A stretch of DNA of 64,000 nt from Bog-159 sp963738345. Its GTDB lineage: Bacteria > Acidobacteriota > Terriglobia > Bryobacterales > Bryobacteraceae. Positions 17,914 to 26,990 of this stretch are shown one piece after another; position 1 is the first letter of the stretch; every line of letters begins with the position of its first letter. Under the pieces are notes generated by a model. It was not told the origin of the DNA, did not search any database, and saw only the letters and a list, made by a program, of their open reading frames with translations. The stretch lies in contig CAVTWI010000002.1 in the NCBI GenBank assembly GCA_963738345.1, forward strand, positions 372,001 to 436,000. Reading direction: 5' to 3'. Both the position numbers and the translations under genes were made by a program.

Positions 17914-17940
17914 AGAACCGTTATCGCAACCGTTTTCATA
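17791..17940 (+). repeat. Direct repeat, copy 1 (3' end of VOC gene)
   Basis: Matches 22481-22628 with, counted by eye, about 13 mismatches and one 2-base gap over 150 columns. It includes the last codons of the VOC gene and the non-coding CCGTTATCGCAACCGTTT just after it. Confidence 0.85.
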
Positions 17941-17946
17941 TCGACC

Positions 17947-17960
17947 CGCCGATATCGGCG
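17947..17960. other. 14-bp perfect palindrome downstream of VOC gene
   Basis: CGCCGATATCGGCG lies between the convergent VOC gene and the TIGR03437-type gene. It has no T-run; it could be a weak bidirectional terminator or a protein-binding site. Confidence 0.35.
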
Positions 17961-18008
17961 ATGGTGCGCGCCAGTTTCGAAATGCGGACGGGCTAGAAAT
18001 AAGTAGGC

Positions 18009-19706
18009 TTAGTCCTGGGCGCTGAGACCTTCGAACCGATACGAGTATTTCCAAAGGTGGACACCCCCCAGGGACAGCCCGGCCGCTGAAAACGCTTGGA
18101 CTTGCGATGGGTCCGGGACCACTTCGATCACCATTTCGAGCGGGCCGCCGCTACCATAGCTGCCGCCGGGGAGCTGCCCGGCTATCGTGATCGACTCGTC
18201 TGAAGCCCGTGCCACCCATGCATAAGGGTAATAGTCGAATGCGTTCTCGTGCTGCAGTAGCTTTACAGTGACCCAAGCGCTCGGGTCGCCTCCCGTCCAG
18301 GTGATCGTGTACGGCTGTCCGGCGTATAAGACTCGGGTCGCGAGAGCCGTTTGGATCTGGATCGGCGAGCCAATTTGGACGGTCGTTTGGAAAGAGCCCA
18401 CGTCGGAGCCGCCCGCAGCAGAGACCGTGAAGGATCCCTGTTGAATAGTTCCGTTTGGGAAAGTCGCCTGATACACTGTCAATCCGGTCACCTGCCCGGA
18501 CTGGAAGGCTGGTATCGGGTCGAAATCACTTCCGGCGATGGACAGTACCGTACCGCCCTGAAGGGGCGCCACCGGTGCCGCCGTCGTGGCGAGCCCCGGA
18601 CCCTGGCCGGTGACCGTCCCCGCGCCGAGGCTGCGGTAGCCTGGGATCGGGCACGCGGGGCCGTAGTAAGTGTAAGAAGGAGGAAGCAGGGCTCCCTCGG
18701 AGTAGACTGGCATCGTGGGCGCCTGTTTTCCAGGCGAGGCCTGCAACGAAACGGTGAGGCTGTCCGTCTCAGTAACAGAGTAAGTGCTGGCGACTGTGGT
18801 AGTCACTGTCTTCTCCCATGTAATCTCGCCGTAACCTTGGGTGGGCGGATCCGAGCATAACCCGCCGGCGCCTGCGATGCTCAGTGTGACGGGCCGGCTG
18901 ATGTTGTAATTGAGGATCTGCAGCGGCACGGCGCAGCCTTGGCGAACGGTTACGGGGACCTGGAAGTTGAACTGATCGAGACCCACAAAGCCTGGCGCGC
19001 GCCCCTCCCAACTCCCCCCGTTATAGGCTCCATCGAAATCGAACAGCGGAGCGCCAGGGACGGACGCGGGCGCCAGCGGGCTGAGAGGCGCCGGCGTGCC
19101 ATCCGGCGGCTGGTTGTAGACGACGCCATTGCCGGTGCCATAAATCGAGATGTAGTCACCCGGCACGGCACTATTAAGCGGCGAATTGATGGAAGTGCTC
19201 CCGTTTGTGGCAACATTGAGCACGGCCCCCGGGCCGCACCCGCTGGTGTCCATTGAGAAGATGCCAACCGCGGCGTTCAGGTCTGGTATAACACCCACGT
19301 ATGGTTCGCTCGCTCCCGCGGCCGTGGACACTACAATCGCGGATGCCGGGCTCGCGCCGGGAGTGGTGTCGTTCGATGAAGGCATCTGGAAATTGATCTG
19401 GGTAGGAGAAACGTAGAACAAAGGCGCGGCGATGCCGAACACGGAGACGGATGTACCCCCTAATTGCCTGGGCAGCGGCGTTCCTTCGGCAGTTTGGGTT
19501 GTAATCGCCAAGTTAGTCCCGAAGATGGTTGCGATGGAGCCGCCGTCCAAAGAGGCGAAGACAGTCCCGCTGCTATCGGCATCGATCCCAGTTGAGTAAC
19601 TGGCGGCGTTCACCACACCGCCACGGGAAATGACGGGCTTTTGGCACCAAGCCGCAATAGTACAAGTTATGATTCCAAGTAATATCGGTTTCATGGTCAT
19701 TTGCAT
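18009..19706 (-). CDS. Secreted protein with Solibacter-type TIGR03437 domain
   Basis: 565 residues with a signal peptide. The N-terminal half is a clear TIGR03437-type region: GVVNAASY, GGSIATIFGTNLA, LGGTSVSVFGIAAPLFYVSPTQINFQMP, and a second unit with APGFVGLDQFNFQVP. The C-terminal half has Ig-like, Thr/Ser-rich beta strands (SAAGGSDVGSFQTTVQIGSP) and PYTITWTGGDPSAW, suggesting a surface or secreted adhesive protein. TIGR03437 is an uncharacterised domain greatly expanded in Solibacter-like acidobacteria. It is the last gene of a three-gene leftward unit of secreted proteins, 21 bp after the carboxypeptidase-regulatory-like gene. Confidence 0.85.
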   Translation of the reverse strand: MQMTMKPILLGIITCTIAAWCQKPVISRGGVVNAASYSTGIDADSSGTVFASLDGGSIATIFGTNLAITTQTAEGTPLPRQLGGTSVSVFGIAAPLFYVSPTQINFQMPSSNDTTPGASPASAIVVSTAAGASEPYVGVIPDLNAAVGIFSMDTSGCGPGAVLNVATNGSTSINSPLNSAVPGDYISIYGTGNGVVYNQPPDGTPAPLSPLAPASVPGAPLFDFDGAYNGGSWEGRAPGFVGLDQFNFQVPVTVRQGCAVPLQILNYNISRPVTLSIAGAGGLCSDPPTQGYGEITWEKTVTTTVASTYSVTETDSLTVSLQASPGKQAPTMPVYSEGALLPPSYTYYGPACPIPGYRSLGAGTVTGQGPGLATTAAPVAPLQGGTVLSIAGSDFDPIPAFQSGQVTGLTVYQATFPNGTIQQGSFTVSAAGGSDVGSFQTTVQIGSPIQIQTALATRVLYAGQPYTITWTGGDPSAWVTVKLLQHENAFDYYPYAWVARASDESITIAGQLPGGSYGSGGPLEMVIEVVPDPSQVQAFSAAGLSLGGVHLWKYSYRFEGLSAQD

Positions 19707-19727
19707 TACTGATGAAGTGCTGCTTTG

Positions 19728-20450
19728 CTATTGGGTTCCTGGTTTTGAAGTAGTAAACGTAAAAGTTTGATCCCCAGGCCCGGCTAGGAACTGTATATTT
19801 GATTCGGGCATGCTCACTTTCCGGCCGTTGCCGTCCACCAGTGCGAGGTCGCGGCTAAACAGCCAAAGCATAAGCGGTGTGCCGACGGGGATGATCAGTT
19901 GATAGTCGTGGCCCATTGAATCCATGCCAATGTCGTGTGCGCCCTGGTAGGCCCCACGCGCATATTTAACGCCCACGAGGAGTCTCCTAAGCGTCCACGG
20001 GCCATCCAGTTCATGGGGGAGCAGTCGCGCGGGATCGTTTACTCTAACGTTTAGAAATGCCCCCTTTGTAAGTACCACGGTGATGCTCGTCTTCGAGTTG
20101 GCAGAGACCGTCGCCTCGAGGGGTTGAGCCCACACGCAGGGATCCAGGTAGGCGGCCGAAGGAACATCGGCACAGAGCGCGTATTTGCCCGATGGCAGCC
20201 CTGGCACACGGAACCCGCCAGTTCTGTCTGCGGTAACTTCGCCCGTGAAAACCGGACCGGTGACCGCGGGGCCCGTCGGGCCGGAGTTTAGCATCGGAAC
20301 AACCTGTCTATATATCAGATGGGACCCAGGGAGAAGTTGGCCTTGCGGAGTTGTCACGGACCCTTGGAGGGTACCAATCCCAGTAGCGGGCTGGGCGTAA
20401 AGGGGCGACGCTGCCAATACAGCCACGCATGCCAATGTTTTTATGATCAC
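19728..20450 (-). CDS. Secreted protein with carboxypeptidase-regulatory-like domain
   Basis: 240 residues from the GTG at 20450, which has AGGAGAA five bases upstream and gives a good signal peptide (IIKTLACVAVLAASPLYAQP). The mature part opens with a transthyretin-like beta-sandwich (GTLQGSVTTPQGQLLPGSHL ... TADRTGGFRVPGLPSGKYALC), the carboxypeptidase regulatory-like fold common in acidobacterial exported proteins. The C-terminal part is unassigned. It lies 8 bp after the preceding secreted gene, so the two are co-transcribed. Role unknown; substrate or polymer binding is plausible. Confidence 0.75.
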   Translation of the reverse strand: MIIKTLACVAVLAASPLYAQPATGIGTLQGSVTTPQGQLLPGSHLIYRQVVPMLNSGPTGPAVTGPVFTGEVTADRTGGFRVPGLPSGKYALCADVPSAAYLDPCVWAQPLEATVSANSKTSITVVLTKGAFLNVRVNDPARLLPHELDGPWTLRRLLVGVKYARGAYQGAHDIGMDSMGHDYQLIIPVGTPLMLWLFSRDLALVDGNGRKVSMPESNIQFLAGPGDQTFTFTTSKPGTQ

Positions 20451-20458
20451 GACTTCTC

Positions 20459-22104
20459 CTAGTGATTTGTCGGGGTATACGGACCGTTCCCGTTGTAGTT
20501 GACGTTCTGGTAGTTGGAACCGCTCGCGGGACCCCCTCCGTACGGAAAACACGGTCCCGAAGGGTCCTCAATCTCCATCCACGCCCTAAAAATCACAGTC
20601 TGGGCGGCGAGCGAACTTTGGTTGAATCCCGCTACGTTATCGGCCGGCGTGCCGGACGGCAAGGGGTAGCCCGGAAAGTATTTTGGGTTGTTGATAGATG
20701 TACCCCAGCAGTAAAAGCCGCCAACCTCGCCGGGATAAAGTGTTCCAGCATAGGTCTCGCCGAGTACCATCGCAGCGGACTGGAGACTCGCCAAGGCGAG
20801 GAAGTGGGGCATATCGCCATAGTCCAGCGCGGCTACCTGCTGGATCTGCGCGTCAGTGTTCGATACTTGCGTGACCGACGGGTAGACATGAACATCAACC
20901 AAGTCCGGAAGGGTGCTATAGACTGGGACCGTGAACATGGTGGTTTGAGGGCTAGAGCCACCGCACACCAGTGCGTCTGTAACGGTGGACAGGGTGCTGG
21001 TCCCGATGTATCCTCCGTTGATGGCTTGTGTGACCGAGTCCATTCCGGTATTGCGGGCGAAGTCCGTGTAAACGTTGGAACAATTGTACGTCGCCGAGGT
21101 TGAATCCACCCAAAGCGCCGACCAGATCACTCTGTTTGGATCAAATCCGTTCGCGCTCATTAGAGACCTCAGATTTGAAACGACATCCACAGTCGCGCCT
21201 TGGGGGAGCCCTGCAGACTGGGGCATCGAATTGTCGTACAAATATCGAAGTAGGACCGGAAAGGACATCGTGTTCAATTCCTGCTGGGTTTCCAACTCGT
21301 ACACGGTCACCAAGCCTTTTGCAGCCCCTAGCACTGCGTTGATTACATTAAACTGGTTGGTCCAACCGAGGAAGTAGTTGCTATTGACGGGAGCGCAGTT
21401 CCACCCTTGATTAAGTGAGGTTTTGGGGCTGGCATAGTAGTACCCGATCGGATACCCAGTTGCAGGGTCCATTCCGAAGGGCACGTACGGGTTGAACATT
21501 ACTGTCGCCGGCGTATCGAGGCAGCAGAGTCCACCAGGCTCCGAGCAGTTGGTGCCCGTTGGAGACTTGGGACTGGACGTCGCGCTGGATGCCACCGTAA
21601 ACGTATTGCCCACGCCGCCGCTGCTCCCGAAAGTGAGTGTGACGTTTTGAATTCCGGCGGCATTAACGTCCTCGAAGAAAGACTTGACGTTCTGTATCCA
21701 CTTGTACTGAGTATTGGGAGGGCTGGCGATCGGATTCCAAGAAACCTGGGTCCACGGCGAACCGCAGTTTGAGAATACCAGCGAAGCACTATCGCAAAAT
21801 GTTACAAACACCCGGATGCCGGAAACAGCTTGTGACCGCATGGTGCCAAGGATCGTCTGAAAACAGCCTCTAACGCTGGCACCGGTGGGACAGCTTGTCG
21901 AAAACCCGTTCGAGGCCGCCGGGTGGATGGTGTCGTAATAGCTGAAGGGCATGAAACTTAAGTTCACCTGCAGCCAGCTTGAGGTACCTATTTTGGCGGC
22001 ATTCGCGAGAGTTGCCGATACAACGAAAGCGGCGAGTAAGCAAATCAGCCGCGGGAAAGATCGACCACGGGGGGGGGGGGGGGCGGCGTCGAGATTACTT
22101 TCAT
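20459..22104 (-). CDS. Large secreted protein, glycoside-hydrolase-like, start out of frame at a C15 tract
   Basis: From a GTG at 21967 the frame gives 502 residues, but the real start is probably the ATG at 22104 (GAGGTGA upstream). From that ATG the reading is MKVISTP, then Pro codons in a C15 run, then a quick stop. With 16 or 13 C the frame joins a perfect signal peptide, FPRLICLLAAFVVSATLANA, and runs on. The mature protein has TIM-barrel-like glycosidase features (VFVTF near the N-terminus, LPDLVDVHVYPS, MVLGETYAG with a candidate acid Glu), but no family could be named. First gene of the three-gene secreted unit, with its own promoter. Confidence 0.7.
22069..22083 (-). repeat. Homopolymer tract, 15 C on the coding strand
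   Basis: Fifteen G on the plus strand, seven codons after the ATG at 22104. At this length the signal peptide frame is closed; 13 or 16 would open it. This is the classic position and form of a slipped-strand phase-variation tract. Confidence 0.8.
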
Positions 22105-22148
22105 CGCTTCACCTCGGTCTTCAGTCTAGCCGATTAACAGCTAGATAT

Positions 22149-22176
22149 AGTTTAAACCCGATGTCTCGTCTGTCAA
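22149..22176 (-). promoter_or_regulatory. Sigma70-type promoter for the secreted three-gene unit
   Basis: A perfect TTGACA (22171-22176), a 16-bp spacer and TAAACT (22149-22154) on the minus strand, about 45 bases upstream of the ATG at 22104. Confidence 0.6.
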
Positions 22177-22480
22177 GCGATTTTATCTCCTTTTACTAAC
22201 CTGGCGTAGCCGGAACCAAACAGGTCCAGGTATTGTCTCGTTGTGGGGAATGAACTCCTAACCGAGCGACACAACGCACAGATTGTCGGCGTGTTGGGTG
22301 CTTTGACCGGGTGCTGACTTTCGGTACTTTGCCGCGGGATCTGTTTTGCCGGGGAATGACATCCCTCCTTTTTGAGTTTGAGCGGAAGATTCGAATTTTC
22401 GACGATCCGAAGTTCGCCGAGCCATACCGGAACCGAATTCGTTAGAATGCCGAGCAGGTAGCTTTGGAGGCAGGCATTGC
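22177..22480. other. Intergenic region with no supported gene
   Basis: Lies between the promoter of the secreted unit and the degenerate VOC copy. I see no conserved coding frame, no RNA gene and no strong hairpin with a T-run. AT-richer than its surroundings. Confidence 0.5.
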
Positions 22481-22628
22481 GAGATGGGCATTTGGACTTC
22501 GCCCAGCGGACCCGACGTCGCCGCCGTCCACGCGGGCACCCGCGTCGCCTGGTAAGGATCCTGACGGAAATGTCCTGAGCGTCTCGCAAAAGGCAGCCTG
22601 AAATACCGTTATCGCAACCGTTTCCACA
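22481..22628 (+). repeat. Direct repeat, copy 2 (degenerate VOC 3' end)
   Basis: Copy of 17791-17940. A 2-base deletion and an early TAA break the VOC frame, and the 5' part of the gene is absent, so this is a remnant. The non-coding CCGTTATCGCAACCGTTT core is unchanged. Confidence 0.85.
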
Positions 22629-22686
22629 CCCCTAAATACTTGTGCCGCCTGATCTTGAAGCCGCATGCTCGGATCAGGAGGGAAAT

Positions 22687-23352
22687 ATGTGGGGAGTTCC
22701 ACTCGTCGCGCTTTTGCTGTCCGTATCCATGCGTTTGCAGACCGGCGAGGCAATCCAGTTAATCGAGAACGCGCGGCACAATCAGCAGCAGGGCTACTTC
22801 TACCGTGCGGAGGCGCAATACCGGCGCGCGCTCGCCCTTATCGAGCAGACCTCCGGCGCCGGTAGTCCTGACCTTACCCCGGCCTTGAACGGGTTGGCTG
22901 AACTGTATATTGCCGCAGGGCGCCTTACCGAGGCTGAAGCGTTGTCCCGCCGGTCGGTGGCTGTCGTTGAAGGCGGTCTAGGCGCTGACCATCCCCTGGT
23001 CGCTACCGCTCTGCAGGATTTGGCAGCGATCTATCACGTGCAAGGCGCCTACGCCAAGGCCGAACCGCTATATTACCGCGCCCTAGCCATCCGGGAGCAC
23101 GCTCTGGGTCCGAACCACCCCTTCGTGGCGGCCACGCTGGTCGATCTGGCGGAAATGGAAAAAGCCCAGGGATATCGCGACCGGGCGCTCGCGCATTATG
23201 CGCGGGCCCTCCAGATCCGCCAAGCCGCATTTGGAATGGATGACGCCCGTGTAATTGAGACAGAGGCGCGCTATTCCGCGGCACGTAAAGCCCACAAACA
23301 CCATTGCTCAGATGCTGGACAGACCCAGACCGCGTTCCTGGCTTCGCCCTAG
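22687..23352 (+). CDS. Tetratricopeptide repeat protein (kinesin-light-chain type)
   Basis: 221 residues from the ATG at 22687, chosen for the textbook AGGAGG at 22676-22681. A short hydrophobic N-terminus (VPLVALLLSVSM) could be a signal. Four TPR units of the 42-residue kinesin-light-chain type follow (GYFYRAEAQYRRALALIEQ, AEALSRRSVAVVE, KAEPLYYRALAIREHALG, RALAHYARALQIRQAAFG). Such proteins act as protein-protein scaffolds. It converges on the TolB/TPR gene and their ends overlap by 4 bp. Confidence 0.85.
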   Translation: MWGVPLVALLLSVSMRLQTGEAIQLIENARHNQQQGYFYRAEAQYRRALALIEQTSGAGSPDLTPALNGLAELYIAAGRLTEAEALSRRSVAVVEGGLGADHPLVATALQDLAAIYHVQGAYAKAEPLYYRALAIREHALGPNHPFVAATLVDLAEMEKAQGYRDRALAHYARALQIRQAAFGMDDARVIETEARYSAARKAHKHHCSDAGQTQTAFLASP

Positions 23353-25217
23353 TTCCCCAAGCCCAGTCGCCGGATCAGGGCAGAGAACCGTGGATCGGAG
23401 CGCAGATTATCGTAATAAGGCATAACCTTGGCATACGCCAACAACGGTGTCCGCTCTTGGTAGGCCTTCTCCAGCCATTGGAACGCCAGATCTTTTTCAC
23501 CGATTGAGGAATAAATCTGGGAGATATGGCAGGACTTAGCAGGCCGCTTCGTCCTGGTGTACTCCTGGATCAGGCTGTCCATGAGGGCCAGCGCCTCGGC
23601 CCGCTTGCCCTGCTTTGCCGCCAGGCGCACGCGGGCAGCGGTATCGTCCGCGGACTGAAAGACTCCGCGCATGGTACGGGTCACGGCATCCGCTGCCTCA
23701 GGCCGGTCTCGTGCCGCCTCCAAGCCGCGCAACTCGTCGTACGCATGGTAAAAAGCGGGGTCGAGTTCAATCGCTTTGCGATATTGTTCTGCCGCGCGAT
23801 CGTATTCGCGTCGATCGGTATAGGTGATTCCAGCAGCCGTAATCTTGTAAGTGGAGAGTGGGTCGAGCACCAGCGCATTTTGGATTTCGGCAAGGCTCTC
23901 GTCCAGGCGGCCAAGCGGGTTCAGATAAGCCATGCTATATCCAAAGTGCACGTCTCCATCGCCGGGGCTCAAGTCCAAAGCGCGCTTAAACTCGCGCTCC
24001 GCTCCCGGCCAGTCCCAGTCGTATAGCGCCTTCACATACCCCAGCGAAACATGCGCCGCCGCCAGTGTGTCGTCCAGATGAAGCGCGTGTAGTGCGGCTT
24101 CCCGCGCCTGAGGCATGGCTTGCCGGGCTTCGGACCAACCAAAAACCGCGAGCCATGTATAACAGTCGGCCATCCCCGCATAGGCCGGTGCATAACCCGG
24201 ATCTTTGGCGATTGCCTGGCGGAAATATTCGATGCCCTTCTGGGCGCTCTCCGGCCGCCATTTGTTTAGATGGAACCGTCCCTGCAAATACAAGTTGTAG
24301 GCTTCCAAGTCTCGTGTGGACGACTGTACCAACGGCCCAGGATGTCCGGCCACCCGCAACTCCAGCGCGCCGACGATCGCGCGCGAGATCTCATCTTGTA
24401 CCGCGAATACGTCGGCCAGGCGGCGATCATACGTTTCCGACCACACGTGGTACCCGTCTGCCACGGTGCTGAGTTGCGCGGTGATTCGAAGCCGGTCGCC
24501 GGCCCTTTGTACGCTACCTTCCAACACCGTGGCGACATTTAGCTGATGGCCCACCGCCCGGATGTCCGGATTCTTGCCCTTGAACTGAAAGGCGGATCCT
24601 CGGGCTACCACCCGCAACCCCGTGACTTTGGTCAGGGCGTTGATGAGATCGTCTGTCAGGCCATCGCTGAAGTATTCGTTTTCCTTATCGGAGCTCAGGT
24701 TCACAAACGGCAGTACGGCGATGGAAGAATTCGGAGTGGTGGGTCTGGCGTGCGATCGCCTCACCACATAAAAGGCAAACAGGACGGCCAATGCCAATAT
24801 GGGCGTGACTACACGCCAATTGGTCCACCAGGCGCTTGCCTGGGGGACTTCCTGCTCTACCTCCGGCTGGGAAGTTACCGTTTCGAAACAGGGCAGATAT
24901 CCGCCTCGCGGCAAATCGATGCGGACGGTGTCGGAAGCCCCTTCTGTTTCGTAATATTCCTTCAATCGGGACCGTAATTTCACGGCCTCAACGCGCACCA
25001 CCCCATCCAAGCGCGGATCATAACCGGGCTTACGGCCAAATACATCCACGCCCACCAGCGTTTCTTTTAACTGATTGCCTGCCAACGCCTGCTCTACGAT
25101 GAATCGAAGGAACCGGCCCGGACGTTCGGCGCCCGCAAAGGCCCGGCTTGCAATAATTTTGTCCAGTTCCTCGCGCACGCATTCGGGCGAGGGTTTTTCC
25201 AGGGCGGAAGCCGGCAC
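23349..25217 (-). CDS. TolB-like/TPR signalling protein with N-terminal conserved domain and one TM helix
   Basis: 622 residues. Residues 15-120 form the conserved block seen in many acidobacterial proteins (RPGRFLRFIVEQALAG ... VDVFGRKPGYDPRLDGVVRVEAVKLRSRLKEYYETEG), probably a DNA- or partner-binding cytoplasmic domain. A single TM helix at about 137-155 follows, then a TolB/FlgO-like domain (SIAVLPFVNLSSDKENEYFSDGLTDDLINAL) and at least six TPRs to the C-terminus. Related CadC-like and adenylate-cyclase-associated proteins couple an outside signal to a cytoplasmic output. Regulatory target unknown. Confidence 0.87.
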   Translation of the reverse strand: MPASALEKPSPECVREELDKIIASRAFAGAERPGRFLRFIVEQALAGNQLKETLVGVDVFGRKPGYDPRLDGVVRVEAVKLRSRLKEYYETEGASDTVRIDLPRGGYLPCFETVTSQPEVEQEVPQASAWWTNWRVVTPILALAVLFAFYVVRRSHARPTTPNSSIAVLPFVNLSSDKENEYFSDGLTDDLINALTKVTGLRVVARGSAFQFKGKNPDIRAVGHQLNVATVLEGSVQRAGDRLRITAQLSTVADGYHVWSETYDRRLADVFAVQDEISRAIVGALELRVAGHPGPLVQSSTRDLEAYNLYLQGRFHLNKWRPESAQKGIEYFRQAIAKDPGYAPAYAGMADCYTWLAVFGWSEARQAMPQAREAALHALHLDDTLAAAHVSLGYVKALYDWDWPGAEREFKRALDLSPGDGDVHFGYSMAYLNPLGRLDESLAEIQNALVLDPLSTYKITAAGITYTDRREYDRAAEQYRKAIELDPAFYHAYDELRGLEAARDRPEAADAVTRTMRGVFQSADDTAARVRLAAKQGKRAEALALMDSLIQEYTRTKRPAKSCHISQIYSSIGEKDLAFQWLEKAYQERTPLLAYAKVMPYYDNLRSDPRFSALIRRLGLGN

Positions 25218-25290
25218 GGTCTTAATTGGATGATACGCGGATCTGAAAGCTTCGGTTCATTTCCCGGTTCCCCGCCGCTGCACAATTAAC

Positions 25291-25320
25291 TGGACAATGC
25301 GCGCTATTTAGAAGTACAAT
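25291..25320 (+). promoter_or_regulatory. Sigma70-type promoter upstream of infC
   Basis: TGGACA (25291-25296), an 18-bp spacer and TACAAT (25315-25320). This leaves a leader of about 125 bases before the ATG at 25452, room for the autoregulatory leader usual for infC. Confidence 0.6.
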
Positions 25321-25451
25321 ACCAAAGACAGCGAATTTCGATTGGTATTAACCTCCATCCACGAATCCATCCAACCGTCCGGCGCGGGAAGGCGTTCTAT
25401 CGGCCTTTTTACTTGTGCGGCGAATTCTAAGACAACAGCTCAATAGCATAC

Positions 25452-26012
25452 ATGGCTCCAGGCAGAAATTTACCCCCTCGCAGGCCAGCCCGTAGAGAAA
25501 ACGTGAACGAGTCGATCCGCGCCCGCGAAGTGCGCGCGGTCTTCCCTGACGGCACAGCCGAAATCATGCCCACGGCAGCAGCCCTGCGCAAAGCGCAGGA
25601 AATGGGACTCGATCTCGTGATTGTGTCGCCGACCGCGGTGCCTCCGGTGGCCAAAGCGGTCGACTACGGTCACTATCAATACGAACAGAAAAAGAAGCAG
25701 CACGAGGCCAAGAAGAAGCAGCATGTGGTCCAGGTGAAGGAGCTGAAATTCCGCCCCAATACCGACGACCACGATTACGATTTCAAGAAAAATCACGCCA
25801 TCCGCTTCCTCCAGGAAGGCAATCGCGTGAAAGCCGTGGTACAATTCCGCGGCCGTGAAATCGCCCACGCTGATCTGGGGCGTAAATTACTTGCCCGCTT
25901 CGCGGCGGACCTCACTGCCTACGGGACGGCTGAGAGCGTGCCTCGTATGGAAGGCCGCAACGCGCATATCTTGATCAGTCCGACCAAGTCCACTACCGCT
26001 GCCAAGCCGTAG
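25452..26012 (+). CDS. infC: Translation initiation factor IF-3
   Basis: 186 residues. The N-domain begins NVNESIRAREVRAVFPDG and the linker is Lys/His-rich (YEQKKKQHEAKKKQH). The C-domain has VKELKFRPNTDDHDYDFKKNHAIRFLQEGNRVKAVVQFRGREIAH, the IF-3 signature. It binds the 30S subunit and checks the initiation codon. The start is uncertain: ATG 25452 gives a 15-residue basic extension, and a GTG near 25503 would match the usual INEQIR start. Unlike most bacteria, rpmI and rplT do not follow; the next gene is an ExeA-like ATPase. Confidence 0.95.
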   Translation: MAPGRNLPPRRPARRENVNESIRAREVRAVFPDGTAEIMPTAAALRKAQEMGLDLVIVSPTAVPPVAKAVDYGHYQYEQKKKQHEAKKKQHVVQVKELKFRPNTDDHDYDFKKNHAIRFLQEGNRVKAVVQFRGREIAHADLGRKLLARFAADLTAYGTAESVPRMEGRNAHILISPTKSTTAAKP

Positions 26013-26096
26013 TTCTCCGGTTCCCCAAATAGGGCGCTCTTGTGGCCCGTGCTAAGATACAATGGATGCCGCCCCGGCGTTGCGAGCTTAGCCCAA

Positions 26097-26990
26097 ATGT
26101 ATAAAGCCTTCTTCGGATTTGCCGAGAATCCGTTCAACATGAGTCCGGATCCCTCGTTCCTGTTCCGGAGTGCCCAACACGAGGAAGCGCTCGCCAATTT
26201 GATTTACGGCGTCCAAAGCCGCAAGGGTTTCGTGGTGCTCACGGGAGAGGTAGGCACGGGCAAAACCACCATGCTCGAGTGCTTGCGGGACTTCCTCAGC
26301 TCGCAGCAAATAACCTACGCTTCGCTCTTTAATTCCCGCCTGAATGTCGAGCAATTTTTCGAGATGATTGCCTATGACTTCGGCCTGCGCTGTACGCGCA
26401 CTTCGAAAACCGAAGTGCTCTTCGCCTTAAATGAGATGATCATCGAGCGCGCCAACCTCGGCCGCACCACGGTCCTGATTGTCGATGAAGCGCATAATCT
26501 CGAATGGGACGTTCTTGAAGAGATCCGACTACTCGGCAACCTTGAAAACCGCCGCGGTAAGATGCTCCAGATTCTACTTGCCGGGCAGCCAGAGCTCGAT
26601 CGTAAGCTGGAGGCCCCCGACTTTCGCCAGTTGAAACAGCGCATTGCTCTGCGTTGCGAGCTACAACCGTTCCAACTGGAAGAGACGCTCGAGTATATCC
26701 AGTCACGCTTGCTCCGCGCCGGTCTAAAAGAACAAACTGTCTTTCCGGCGGAGATCTTACGTGAAATCCATTATCGAACTCAAGGCATTCCTAGAGTCAT
26801 CAATGCCATGTGTGACAATTTGCTACTAACCGCCTTCGCCTTGGAGACTAAGGTGGTCACCTCCGCCATGGTCGACGAGGTGTCTGCCGACATGCGGTTG
26901 CAATTGCCCGGTCAAAGACCTTTTCGTCCCGATTCCGCCTATCCCGAACGAACTATCCGCCAGCATCGCCAATTCACTCCAGGCGACTAA
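26097..26990 (+). CDS. ExeA/MshM-like AAA ATPase
   Basis: 297 residues from the ATG at 26097 (MYKAFFGFAENPFNMSPDP, the invariant family start). Walker A is GEVGTGKT (residues 50-57) and Walker B is VLIVDEAHNL, followed by sensor regions (LLAGQPELDRKL, RIALRCELQPF). It belongs to the ExeA/GspA family, whose relatives work in secretin assembly and in exosortase/EPS (XrtA-type) clusters. No peptidoglycan-binding or TM part follows. No secretion or exosortase gene is nearby, though a PEP-CTERM protein is encoded at 52564. No obvious ribosome site. Confidence 0.88.
   Translation: MYKAFFGFAENPFNMSPDPSFLFRSAQHEEALANLIYGVQSRKGFVVLTGEVGTGKTTMLECLRDFLSSQQITYASLFNSRLNVEQFFEMIAYDFGLRCTRTSKTEVLFALNEMIIERANLGRTTVLIVDEAHNLEWDVLEEIRLLGNLENRRGKMLQILLAGQPELDRKLEAPDFRQLKQRIALRCELQPFQLEETLEYIQSRLLRAGLKEQTVFPAEILREIHYRTQGIPRVINAMCDNLLLTAFALETKVVTSAMVDEVSADMRLQLPGQRPFRPDSAYPERTIRQHRQFTPGD

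Noticed and set aside
17941..22480. Integrative element with integrase or transposase
   Set aside because: No recombinase, no terminal inverted repeats; only the direct repeat supports insertion.
22481..22628. Second VOC gene
   Set aside because: Only the 3' end is present, with a 2-base gap and early stop; a remnant.
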